From the NCBI GenBank assembly GCA_015058625.1, contig SVCA01000007.1, positions 108,191-172,190 of the forward strand: a DNA stretch of 64,000 nt, read 5' to 3'. The stretch comes from Pseudoselenomonas ruminantium (GTDB lineage Bacteria; Bacillota; Negativicutes; Selenomonadales; Selenomonadaceae). Positions 1-10,200 of this stretch are shown piece after piece (position 1 is the stretch's first letter; every line of letters starts with the position of its first letter). The notes beneath the pieces were generated by a model. That model ran no database searches and had not been told where the DNA came from. It saw only the letters and a list, made by a program, of their open reading frames with translations. Both the position numbers and the translations under genes were made by a program.

Positions 1-468
1 AGCTGCCGTCTTGACTTTATCCGCGAAGATATTTGCCTTTCCCACTACTGTTACGCGCTTACTGTCAATGGAAGCATCCACAGACAAGTCATTCCATGCC
101 TTATAGAAATCCTGCATGGCATTCAGCACGCCAGTTTTATCCGAATCGTCGAAGATAGCTTCCAGTTTATCATAGTTCACCTGTGCCGCCTTGTAATATT
201 CATGGGTGGAAGTCTCCGCCCAATACTGCTTATCGGCATACACATTGCGGGCACGCTGCAAAGACATGGCATCTACGCCGGAACCAACAAGCACATTGCC
301 GTATAGCGAAGGCACTTCCTGAGCACGCGTCGCCGCCTGATTTACGCTCTGGCGGGAATAACCTTCCGTAGACGCATTGGTGATATTGTGGCCGACGGTA
401 TCGAGGGACAACTGGTTGGCGAACACGCCGCGCACCATGGTATTAAGTCCGGAAAACGTAGAACGCAT
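1..468 (-). CDS. flgK: flagellar hook-associated protein 1 (FlgK), N-terminal part
   Basis: Builds the junction between hook and filament. Only the first 156 codons are in the window; the frame stays open to base 1, so the C-terminus lies outside. The protein begins MRSTFSGLNTMVRG and continues with the rod/hook-family pattern LDTVGHNITNASTEGYSRQ (residues about 22-40), which is diagnostic of FlgK. The ATG at 468 has AGGTGA seven bases upstream. It is the last visible gene of the run flgM-flgN-FlgN-like-flgK read leftwards, so flgL probably follows outside. The gene itself is clear; the partial state is only the window edge. Confidence 0.95.
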   Translation of the reverse strand, partial: MRSTFSGLNTMVRGVFANQLSLDTVGHNITNASTEGYSRQSVNQAATRAQEVPSLYGNVLVGSGVDAMSLQRARNVYADKQYWAETSTHEYYKAAQVNYDKLEAIFDDSDKTGVLNAMQDFYKAWNDLSVDASIDSKRVTVVGKANIFADKVKTAA

Positions 469-525
469 GATATTTCACCTATTAATCCTTTCTGTTGTTT
501 ATCCTGCCAAAACTTGTCCTGACCA

Positions 526-993
526 TCAAACGCTGGAATCAAACATCTTGATTTCCCGCCGGCTCTCACCTGCTGCGGCATCCTGATTATAGGTATCGCT
601 GGCCACAGTCCGGGTTAGCACATTGATATGGAAGTCCACATACTGCTTGCCCTTCTCCAACAAAAGACGGGTAGCCATCACTTCCCTTGCCAGGGTATCT
701 TCAAATTCCTGTGCCCGATGCAAAAGATGCACGGCAATTCCCCTGGTCTCTGAATCCGGTATTTTCGCAAGCACCGCTTGCAGCGATGCGGATTTCTTTC
801 CCTGCAAAAATTCCCGTTTCTGTTTCTCCAGTCTCCCCAAATCCAACAGCACAGGCTCCATTTCCTGTACGGCTGCCACGATATTGGCACCCTTATTTTC
901 CGCCTGAATGGTGCTTTTTATTGCTTTTAATTTTTCCAAACATCTGTTGCTGAGGAGAACTTGCTCCCTCAGCAAACGTACGACTTCGTCCAT
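526..993 (-). CDS. FlgN-like flagellar protein (second copy)
   Basis: A 155-residue, almost wholly helical, charged protein with no signal peptide. It lies between a clear FlgN and flgK, in the place where a chaperone for hook-associated proteins is expected. Sequence likeness to the upstream FlgN is low but the size and helical pattern (leucine-rich start, LEKLKAIKSTIQ, LLLEKGKQYVDFHINVLTR near the end) fit the FlgN fold. The start ATG at 993 has AGGAGA eight bases upstream. It could instead be an unrelated small flagellar protein. The function is inferred from position and helix content only. Confidence 0.6.
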   Translation of the reverse strand: MDEVVRLLREQVLLSNRCLEKLKAIKSTIQAENKGANIVAAVQEMEPVLLDLGRLEKQKREFLQGKKSASLQAVLAKIPDSETRGIAVHLLHRAQEFEDTLAREVMATRLLLEKGKQYVDFHINVLTRTVASDTYNQDAAAGESRREIKMFDSSV

Positions 994-1014
994 TTCTGTA
1001 TCTCCTGTTTTGGG

Positions 1015-1497
1015 TCAAGCATTGTAGTCAAAATTCTTGCGGTGGCTCACCACTTCGCCGCCTTTCCCATAGGCCGGCTCCACCGTGGCACCGCCGATGC
1101 GGTTCAGATGATAGGCTGCCGCACTCATCGCGGCGCGAATCAGCACCGCATTATTCTCACTGAGCTCCCTAGCCTCCTGCACAGTTGCCTGCAGCATCGT
1201 ATAGAGTTTTTGCAGGAGTTCCTGCATTTTCCCTTCCGGGGCAAGTTTCAGGATATCCGTCATCTTGGAATCGGGCCCCAGTTTCTCGGAAGTCGCAGCC
1301 AGTTTCAGCAGAACATTTTGCCGGTTCTTTTCCAGTTGCGCAATCGTTGCCGTTAATTTCTCTTCCTGCGGGAGCAGGGCTTCCACGGTTTTCATGTCCA
1401 CCAGCACCAGTGCCTGATGTTTCTTTTTGCCAAGTTCAATCAATGTTTTGTAAGTCTTGTTCAACTCATTCAAGGTATTTGCAAAATCCTGCCACAT
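1015..1497 (-). CDS. flgN: flagellar export chaperone FlgN
   Basis: A 160-residue cytoplasmic helical protein. The FlgN family binds the hook-filament junction proteins FlgK and FlgL before export. The arrangement here (FlgM upstream, FlgK downstream) is the classical order in Firmicutes. The N-terminal half contains the family-like stretch of a long helix followed by LPQEEKLTATIAQLEKNR. The ATG at 1497 is preceded by GGGAGG with good spacing. Only short gaps separate it from its neighbours, so it is probably cotranscribed with flgM and flgK. Confidence 0.85.
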   Translation of the reverse strand: MWQDFANTLNELNKTYKTLIELGKKKHQALVLVDMKTVEALLPQEEKLTATIAQLEKNRQNVLLKLAATSEKLGPDSKMTDILKLAPEGKMQELLQKLYTMLQATVQEARELSENNAVLIRAAMSAAAYHLNRIGGATVEPAYGKGGEVVSHRKNFDYNA

Positions 1498-1522
1498 GAA
1501 AAATTTCCTCCCGCCTTAAATT

Positions 1523-1801
1523 TTAGAAGCGCACGCCTAAGAGACTGGCGGCAATATTCTCGTTAGATACATTGTAGCTGCCGTCTGCGACTTTCGCGCT
1601 GAGGTTCTGCACCTTTTCACCACGGACATCGTCCATGCTCTGGAGTTTCTGCAGCATGCTGGAAAAGCTCTGCCCTTCATGGGACAGGAGCACTTCATCG
1701 CTCTTTTCAATCTCCCGGGCACTGGCCGCCCGCTTCACGCCGCCTGCCGCACTTACGCTGTAAGCTCCGGCTACAGCCTGCACATTGCCATTGATAATCA
1801 T
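1523..1801 (-). CDS. flgM: anti-sigma-28 factor FlgM
   Basis: Holds sigma-28 (FliA/SigD) inactive until the hook is finished and FlgM is exported. The 92-residue product has the FlgM features: short, a disordered N-terminus, and a helical C-terminal half (IEKSDEVLLSHEGQSFSSML, then VADGSYNVSNENIAASLL). An in-frame GTG at 1813 exists, but AGGTGG lies between it and the ATG at 1801 at proper spacing, so 1801 is the better start. It is first in the flgM-flgN-flgK operon and has a sigma-28-like promoter about 70 bases upstream (1868-1894), which would make it self-controlling. Confidence 0.9.
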   Translation of the reverse strand: MIINGNVQAVAGAYSVSAAGGVKRAASAREIEKSDEVLLSHEGQSFSSMLQKLQSMDDVRGEKVQNLSAKVADGSYNVSNENIAASLLGVRF

Positions 1802-1867
1802 CTTTTTCACCACCTGTTAATGAATTTCCTCACATCTTCTGAAGTTACAGAGTATCTTCTGATTGAA

Positions 1868-1894
1868 CTATCGACAAAAAAAGCAGGAAACTTA
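1868..1894 (-). promoter_or_regulatory. sigma-28-like promoter for flgM operon
   Basis: On the minus strand TAAG (1894-1891), 15 bases, then GTCGATAG (1875-1868), against the consensus TAAA-N15-GCCGATAA. It overlaps the terminator hairpin at 1876-1907: the U-run of the terminator forms most of the spacer. Confidence 0.55.
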
Positions 1895-1907
1895 ATTCCT
1901 GCTTTTT
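1876..1907 (-). terminator. Rho-independent terminator after the YvyF-like gene
   Basis: Stem GCAGGAA/TTCCTGC flanked by A and T runs on both sides, with seven T after the stem on the minus strand. It can stop transcripts on either strand. It separates the gene at 1992-2405 from flgM. Confidence 0.8.
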
Positions 1908-1991
1908 GGTCATTATTCACTATTATGTTAGATTATCATTAAAATCCGCCAGTTTTCGCCCATTATCAACTATAATGAGCAATTCCATATT

Positions 1992-2405
1992 TTAATCACG
2001 TTCTTTCGAACGGAATCCCTGACCACGGTTCTGGTCAACCTTGGCCATCTGGCGGGCAGCAGCTTGCAGAGAAGCCTGCTTCTGCAGTTCTGCGCGGGCC
2101 TTTTCCTCACATTGCTGGCAAATCTTGCCAGAGATAATGGGGGCACCACATTTCTCGCAAGGATAGGTCATCTTTACGCCAATCTGCTCGAAACGGCCTT
2201 CGCGAATCATCTTCTTAATCATGCCCGTCGGAGCACCTGTAGCTTCGCAAATCTCGGGAATTTTGGCTCCGCGATGGTCGCGGACATACTCCACTACTTC
2301 CCGCTCTTTTTCCAGAATCTTGTCATAGCAGTCCATACAAACTTTGTGGCCTGTATCGTTAAACAACTTGCCGCACATGGGACAATTCTTGATTTTTCCA
2401 GCCAT
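1992..2405 (-). CDS. YvyF-like flagellar operon zinc-ribbon protein (TIGR03826 type)
   Basis: A 137-residue cytoplasmic protein with two Cys clusters: CPMCGKLF...CMDCY at the N-terminus and CEKCGAPI...CQQCE in the middle, each able to bind zinc. Between them is a helix-turn-helix-like stretch (IPEICEATGAPTGMIKKMIR). This matches the family encoded just upstream of flgM in Bacillus (yvyF) and other Firmicutes, whose molecular role is not settled. A GTG at 2414 is in frame but overlaps AAGGAG; the ATG at 2405 lies eight bases after that site and is preferred. The C-terminal tail is rich in Gln and charged residues. Confidence 0.85.
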   Translation of the reverse strand: MAGKIKNCPMCGKLFNDTGHKVCMDCYDKILEKEREVVEYVRDHRGAKIPEICEATGAPTGMIKKMIREGRFEQIGVKMTYPCEKCGAPIISGKICQQCEEKARAELQKQASLQAAARQMAKVDQNRGQGFRSKERD

Positions 2406-2482
2406 ATTTCTCACTCCTTGGACGTGTTCTTATCTCGATTAGTGAGTTTATTCGCGGTCAGCTTGTAAATTTCCTGCCAAGA

Positions 2483-4135
2483 TTACCAAATTTTTCCCAG
2501 CATAAACCAGACGCGGCCGTTTGCCTTGGCTTTTTCGCTGAGATGGGGGTCGCCGCCAATACGGCGGGCGTAATCCAGACGGGCGAACCAGTCGTTGGGC
2601 TTGGTGTAGGAAAGTCCTACGCCCCAGCCTTTTAAGGTCATGCCAGTTTCCTTGCTTCCGGGGAAGTACGGCATATCATCCTTACGGAAGCGCACATGAC
2701 CCATATCAAAGTAAGTGCTGAATACAAGTCCGGGCACCTTGGTATAAAAACGTGTCTCCACTGTCCCCATAATGCCTTCATCCCCGGAGCCTTCGCCCTG
2801 CGGATATGCCCGGACACCGTTAGCCCCGCCAAGATACATACGCTCGGAGCCATCCAGATTATTGCTGGCCAGCTGGGCCGAGCCTTTTACCAGCACATCC
2901 GCACTGTTCCCAAGCCGCTGCACCGCCGTGACATTTACTTCTGCTTTGGTATAGCGGCCCTCCAAGCTGCTGTTAACCGTGCGTGCCCAGTCAGAGTCCA
3001 GACCCAACTTGCCTGTAGTGATTTTCCCCTGATAATTGAGGATTGCGCCCTTGCGCCGTTCAAAACCTTCCAAGCCAACATAGACACTATGCGAGTGTTT
3101 CTCCGTCTCCCGATTAAACATCACCGTTTTATCGGTAAGCTTGCGGTAATTATAACCATAGGTAAAGGTCAGGCCGCTGCGGGTCAAATGATACAAAGAA
3201 CGGTGCCCAAAAAGGCTGAGTGTCTCTGCCACGCCTTCTACGCCCATATAGCCAGTCTCGTAGTCCATTCGGCTAAAGCCCAAGCCCAAAGTGGTTCCGC
3301 CATGGCCGATAATGGTTTCATAGTTGGCGTAGTAATTGTGCATCTGCTTGTTCGATAACAGAACACCCACACTCACCTTATCGCCATTGCCGCTGACATC
3401 ATAGATGTTATGCTGCAGGCCATAGCGATAACGCCCGGTATCTTCGCTGCCGTAGTTTTCCACATAGAGCACGGTATTGCTGCCCTTGCCCTTTTCGATG
3501 CGCACGGTAAGGTCGCTGGTGCCGAACTCCTTGCCAGGACTAAGCACACCAACGGCCTTGGTACCGCTCACATCCGAAATGGAATACAGTGTGGTTTCCA
3601 GCTTGCCTGTGCGGATAATCTCACCAGACTTCAAGCTGTTGACAAAACCTTTTGCTACGCTGTCCTTCAGCCTACTGCGGTTATCAATTTTTATCTCGCC
3701 ATAACGGCCGGGGATAACCTTGATGGTTATCATACCGTCCGAACTTTCCTGGGCCGGCACATAGGCTGCCGCCGCCGGATAACCATGCTGGCGGCAGTAG
3801 CGGGTGAGTTCCGACAAAGTCGCATTGAGCTGCGTCATGGTCTTTTTCTCACCCATGCCGTCCTGCAAAATCTTTACTAACTCGCCTTTGTCCAGATACA
3901 AATCCGGTGCTTCCAAGCGGAAGTTCGTAATGGTAAACTCCACCTGCGGTGCCGCCTGCGGTTTGGCCGACGTATTATCTTGCACTTCAGCCTGCGGTTT
4001 GGGAAGTTCTTTTTCCACTTCCTGTCCCGGTTGGGAGAGGGAGGGCGCGGCATAGGCCAGCCCGCCCATCTGCATAACAGCCAACGTCATTCCTGCTGCG
4101 ATTCTTACTTTGTTCAAGCTGCATAAAGTTCTCAT
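2483..4135 (-). CDS. two-partner secretion transporter (TpsB, ShlB/FhaC family)
   Basis: Outer-membrane beta-barrel that moves its TpsA partner to the cell surface. The 550-residue precursor starts with a signal peptide (MRTLCSLNKVRIAAGMTLAV, cleavage near AYAA). A proline/glutamine-rich linker follows, then POTRA-type domains (YLDKGELVKILQDG...GYPAAAAYVPAQ and the FIKVIPGRYGEI-like stretch), then a C-terminal barrel with alternating aromatic strands ending in W. The conserved barrel-lid motif region is VRAYPQGEGSGDEG. The ATG at 4135 has GGAG nine bases upstream; a TTG at 4159 is in frame but less likely. It follows tpsA by 77 bases, so the two form an operon with the exoprotein first. Confidence 0.93.
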   Translation of the reverse strand: MRTLCSLNKVRIAAGMTLAVMQMGGLAYAAPSLSQPGQEVEKELPKPQAEVQDNTSAKPQAAPQVEFTITNFRLEAPDLYLDKGELVKILQDGMGEKKTMTQLNATLSELTRYCRQHGYPAAAAYVPAQESSDGMITIKVIPGRYGEIKIDNRSRLKDSVAKGFVNSLKSGEIIRTGKLETTLYSISDVSGTKAVGVLSPGKEFGTSDLTVRIEKGKGSNTVLYVENYGSEDTGRYRYGLQHNIYDVSGNGDKVSVGVLLSNKQMHNYYANYETIIGHGGTTLGLGFSRMDYETGYMGVEGVAETLSLFGHRSLYHLTRSGLTFTYGYNYRKLTDKTVMFNRETEKHSHSVYVGLEGFERRKGAILNYQGKITTGKLGLDSDWARTVNSSLEGRYTKAEVNVTAVQRLGNSADVLVKGSAQLASNNLDGSERMYLGGANGVRAYPQGEGSGDEGIMGTVETRFYTKVPGLVFSTYFDMGHVRFRKDDMPYFPGSKETGMTLKGWGVGLSYTKPNDWFARLDYARRIGGDPHLSEKAKANGRVWFMLGKIW

Positions 4136-4212
4136 GCTGTAATCTCCAACCTCCCGCAAGCGTGTCCAGTTAATAAATTCTACTATAGAACACTATACAC
4201 CAATTACAAAAT

Positions 4213-7200
4213 TTAGGCAACATTTACGCCTTGTTTCTCAACGGTCAGTTCAATTTCATCATCATCTTCACCGTTGCTGGACTTGATGGCTATTGTCCCC
4301 TCCTTTTCCTGCTCTTCTTTCTTATCTTCAGCCTCTTCACCAAGGATATTTTGTTTTCCATCGGTGATTGCTATGGAGCTGAGTGTTCCAGTCGTATCAT
4401 TAGTATTCTTGATGGCAATCTCACCTTCCGTGGAATTGTCCAAATCCAGCGAATAAGTCTTATCTGCTGTATTGGTGATTTCTGCTGCAGAATTATTATC
4501 ACCAGATTGTTTATCTCCGCCAATGGAGAACACTTCCAGATTCACTACTGTCCCATCGCCGGTGGTCTCAACATTGACCGAACCAGCCGCATTGGCACCT
4601 TCCATATTGACGATATCGCCGCCCGCAATGCCGATATTGGCATTACTGTCAGCCTGCTTGGACATATCCGTCCCGCCGCCAATCATCAGTCCTTTGCCGT
4701 TGATTTCGCCGCTGTCGATTTTTTCGGTGCCCAGCACCTTGCCACTCTTATCCTTGTACTCGATGGCAGCTGCCCCATTGTCACCAAAGCCACTGTTCAT
4801 ATCCTTGGAAATCTGATGGTAAATACTGTTGTTGGGCGTAATCTTGGTGTCAGGGTTGCCCGTGTTGTTGTTGACATAATTTACGGTAAAGGCGGTATCA
4901 TTAGCAGGTGCCTGAGCAAAGGTATAATCCAGTCCCAAAAGGCCCTTCTTATTGCCCATATACCAGCCATACACACCATAGCTTCCCGGCGTGGATGTAG
5001 TCGTTCCATCAGCAGCCTTAAAGGATACACCATTGATAAAGTCGGTATAGTTATCCTGTTCGTCTTTGACAAAGCCTGTCACCTTGCCATTAAATTCCGG
5101 CATAGTCCCGCCCACATCTACACTAACGGAATCCGCCACAATGCTGAGGGTACGGCGGGTAATATAGCCCTTCCCGGTAACTTCCTTAGAATCATCGGTC
5201 AGTTCATAGTTGGTATTTTTAAGACTCAAGGTATACTTGACCACATGCTCCTGCAATTCATCGGAATCAGCCGAAACACCTGCATGAGGATTATCGGTAT
5301 AGACAGCCGTTGCCGAAAGCTCTGCATCGTCACCGCTTATCAAACCTGTATCCATGCCATTTACAGCATTGTTCAGGCTGATGTTAGCGGCGGCATTTGT
5401 GGTACCATCCAGCGTGCCATCATAAACCTTGGTCATATCCGCGATGCTGTTTACACTGACCTTGCGCGGTGTAATCGTACCATCAGCTCCCGTCAGCACA
5501 GCCTTCATGCCGTAATTACTGGCCGTAACTGTATGTCCGTTATCATCGTCAGTTACCAGTTCATAGTTATCATTATTCAGCGTCAGGGTATAGCTGTACT
5601 CCTTAGCCGTTCCTGCATTAGCATCCTTATATGCCCCGGTAATATCAATATCATTGGCCACATTTTCCGATGTAATCGGCGTAGGGGTAAAGGTAAAGTT
5701 AGCATTGGCCAGATAAGTGTCCTTGATAGCTTTAGTTTTATCATAGGTTTTCTCCGGCGCATTCTTCAAAGCCACCCTAACAGCTATGGGGTTAATCGTC
5801 CCCTGACCTACCAGTGTTTTGGGATTATTGGCATCATTCACCCGGACTGCGTAATTTCCACTACCCATCCCTTGCAAGTTGAAATTGGTAACATATACAT
5901 TCTGTTTTTCAACCTCTTTGGTCTGGGTATTGCGGGCTACATTGGCCGATTCATAGTTGGCTTCAATATCTTCCTTCTTCAGTTCAACAGCAGCATCAGC
6001 ATCTAACAAACCAGTATCACCATCTATTGTAGTCACCAGGTTGATACGCGTCTTGTCCACAGGAGCAGAAGTATCATTCGCCCCCTTATAAGCCCTGTTA
6101 ATCTCTGTGCTATCATAATCATCATCAAATGCCACATAGACAGTGCGCTTCTTGATGGCGCCAGTCCCCGTATAAGTTGTTTCATCAACATTTTTCACAG
6201 CAGCCCCATCAGGATCCAGTGTATAGTTGCCAGCAGTATTGCCATCCAACGTCAGCGTATACTTAATAGTCTTGCCCGTGGTGGCAGTGCTCTCCGGCTC
6301 AATGTTAGCCGTCGCATCACCATAAGCACCAGTTACAATCAGATTCACGCTGTTGCTATCCTGCTGAAGAATATCCTGGCCTTCAACAAAATCATATTCA
6401 AACTGATTCTGCACAACACCACTGGCATCTTTCACCGAAGTCTCGCCGTCGTACACCTTCACCCAATTATCGGGATTCTTAATGTTAATGCTCAGCACAC
6501 GGGGCGTGATATTGCCTGTAGTGGTATACGTTTTGCCATTAAAGGAATCCATCAAAACCTGCGTCATCTCAAAGTTATGGAATTCCTTAGCTTCCAAGCC
6601 ATTAAGCGTATAGGTAACACCATGACCACTAACTACATTCACCTGCTGATTGTCGTAGACAGCTCCATTGGTATCCTTCAGTACATAATTCAAGTCTACC
6701 AGCTTGTCGTCACTTGTGCCTAATACATCCGTGTAAATATGCAGCTTGCCGGTGGGCGCCGCATCTGTGCCATCATATTCCTTGGTTACCGTATCCCATT
6801 TATACTTAATATATTCCTGCGTCAGTGCCAGCCGTTTGATTTTTCCTTTCTGGGCAGCTTCGTTAAAGTACACGGTATCGGCAATGGTATAATTTTTGGC
6901 AATCTTGTAACCAGTAGCATCCTTACCGAAGCCAGTCAGCATAGCATTTTGCAGATTGCTGTACTGAACGCCTTTGTACCCTGCTTTGCCCTCAGCACTT
7001 TCATCATAGTTCACATCACCATTGGCCGTAAAAGTATCGCCATTCTTGCTACCGAACTGGGCCTCAATAGCAGCCGTATCCAAATTCCGGGTTTTATCAC
7101 CAGTCTGTAACCCAGTCAATCTAACGCCCCTTACCGCCGCATCCGGATTGTTATTATACGTTTTTTCCGTATAATCAAAGTCCACCGCCAGTTCTTTCGG

Positions 7201-10200
7201 CGTAATCTTGCCTAAGTTTTCCCCTGTCAGAGTAGCGCTGTTGGCATTGGTATCATTAATAACATAATTCTCCTTGCCCGTGCCTTTCAGCTTCACATCA
7301 AAGAGCACATCCTTGGTGGTAATATTGCCGTCAGCATCATAGGCAACATTGCGGTCAACATAACGGCCATTCACCAGACTATCATCAAAAGCCGTGGTAT
7401 CTTCATTGTCATTGACAAAGCCTGTCACCGTGACTTTGGATGCTGCCTCTGCTGTTGTGACAGGCAGATTGGTCTCGCCATTATAGACTCGTTCCAGATG
7501 CAGCACAGTATCATTAAGTGAAGCCTGCAACTTCTTGGGCGTAATGCTGACATTTTCAGTTGCCGTCCAGGTATACACCTTATCCGTAACAGAATAACCA
7601 GTTAAACCGCTCAGATTATAGTTAGCCGCCACATCATCACTGAATTTGAACTCATACGTAGCCTTGCTGGCATCTTTCCCTGTTTTATCATAAAAGGCAG
7701 ATTTTATCGTGTAGTCAGTACCATGAACCAGTACCACATTTGTTCCCAGTGTAATGCTGTTGATGTAATCCTTGGCATCCGCTTTATTCTTTTCTCCGTC
7801 AAAGTAACGGTTGTCCCCTGTATGGTCATAGGTTACAGAATTGGTGGCATCGTAGACTTTGTTGATGGAATTGTAATCTACTGTTGCCGAGTTAATCCCC
7901 AATGCCTCAATATATCCATCATCATCAATGGTGGTAACATTGCCCACCGTAGTGCTATTCGTGGGGTCAATAATATAGTTCCCCCTATCGTCTCCCTTTA
8001 ACACAATCGTATAGGTAATGGTATGAGCATCTGCTACATTGGGACTGTTAAACTTGGCCGCATACGCAGTATCATCCAGCTCAACATCATCACCAGTTAT
8101 TCTCCCCGTATATGTTGGGGAAACTGTGCCCGTATAGCTATCATTGCCATCATAGGTCTTATGCTTCTGAGCAAACTCGATATGCAATGTAGCCGGGGTG
8201 ATATGACCCTTGCCCGTTAGGGTATAGCCCGTAAGCATATTACCTGGCAACATATGCCCTTGGGCATCTTTAATGTTATAGTTGCCATAGGTGGTGGCGG
8301 AGTCCAGCTTGATTACATAGTTCACCGTCTTGCCGCCAGCCTCAGTTTCGTCTTCACTATCCACGTTCTTATCCGTGTAGTTAGCCGTAGCCGTCTTAGT
8401 ACGCCCATCCACATTAATCCAGCCGTCAAAGCTTACAGCGGTATCATTTTCTAAAGTGGTGGTTCCATCCTTCACCGCCGTACCACCATCATAAACCTTG
8501 GTTACCGGGTCATGCAACGGTGTAACGATTAAATCCCTCTTGGTGATTACACCAGTCATCTTTGCTTTTTCCGTAGGCGTCCAGCCGTCAACCGTGCTGG
8601 CCCATTTCAGATAGTCCCCCGTCAGCAAAGTATTGGCAATGGTATAGTTGCCAGAAGAATCACCGGACACAGCCAACTCATAGGTAATCCCTTGAGGAGT
8701 CGCATTGTTACTATCCGCCCAGTCATAATAGGCAGCATGAACGCTATCAATATTCAGTTTAATATCATGGTCAGGATTATCGTCCAGAGCATATACCAGC
8801 CCTTTTGTACCAATAAATGCCATATTGTCATTATCGGTTGAGCTGGCATGCGGCCCCTTGATATTCGTATCTCCATCATAGACTTTAGTTACCCCAGACA
8901 CATCCAGAGTCAGCTTACTCCTGTCATTAAGGGTTATCGGCAAGATAGCCCCTTCCCCATTAACCGTAGTGCCAATACTATCGCTTAACTTATAGTTGTG
9001 ATTTGTTAAAAAGTCATCCTGCAATGTATAGGTAACATTTTTACTCTTAGCTTTGCCTCCGTCCTCTACATCTTCATCTTTTTTGTTTGCATCTTTGTGA
9101 ACATAGACCCCAGTTACCTTGCTCATATCAAATACAGTCGCAGCTGTATCGGAACCGTAAAGCTTAACCTGCCCAACACCGTCCCCAACATCCACAGCAA
9201 TATCATCATGGTCTACCACAGCCGTGGTATCGTAGGTCTTGTTCACATCCGAGAAATACAGATTGCTAATCTCTCGCTGGGTGATTTTCCCTACACCATT
9301 GTCAAAAGTTTTCGATGTTGTACCATTGTCAAAAACATAGTTACCATTGGCATTCTCAATGTTGGCCGTATAGGTGATATTTTTGCTTGCTACCTGATCA
9401 TTGACAAAATAAACATTAGCATCTCCCTCGGTACCTTTCTGCTTATAGACACCGCTGTAGACTATCTTTGCGCCGTCATCGAGGAGTTTGTAATCATCAC
9501 CGCCTGTATATTCCAGCAGATGATAGGTATCCGTGCCATCATGGAAGCCAGAATTGACCGTGGAATCTTCGCTGATGGTAAAGGAAGATTTATCAGCATT
9601 ATCCAGCACAGCGGTACCTGCATCATACATCTTGTCTGCCGACCTGCCAGAAGCCACATCCAACTTGATTGTACGAGGCGTAATACTGCCATCACCAAAC
9701 AATGTGATACTAGAACCAATAGGCTCATCATTATCGCCAAAAGTATAGTTTACTGCCGCATCGCCACTAACTGCCACAGTATAGCCCACATAATGAGCCT
9801 CACCAGCATTAACAGCCAGGTCTGTGGCATTGATGGTCTTTAGGAAGTTCGCCCCTGTCACCGTAAAGGTCAGGTCATCTTGAATTGCTGCAGTTTGGGC
9901 AGAATCCACCGTATATGCCGTGTCTCCACTCCCCACAGGCTTCGTATAAGCAGAGGTCTTATCATATTCACGTGTTGCAGGCTGGGCATCTGTCCCCTTG
10001 TACCAGGAAAAACCCGTATTATCCAGCTTTATTCTGCTGATTTTGCCGGAACCATAAAGACTGCCTGTACCGCTGACGACTTCATTTTTGTCCTTAAAGT
10101 AAATGGTATTGCCCTGAGCATCTACCAACTCATAATTGGTAACCTTGCCATTGTCCACGCTGGCAATCGCAATGCCACTGTACTTTACCTTCTTATCATA

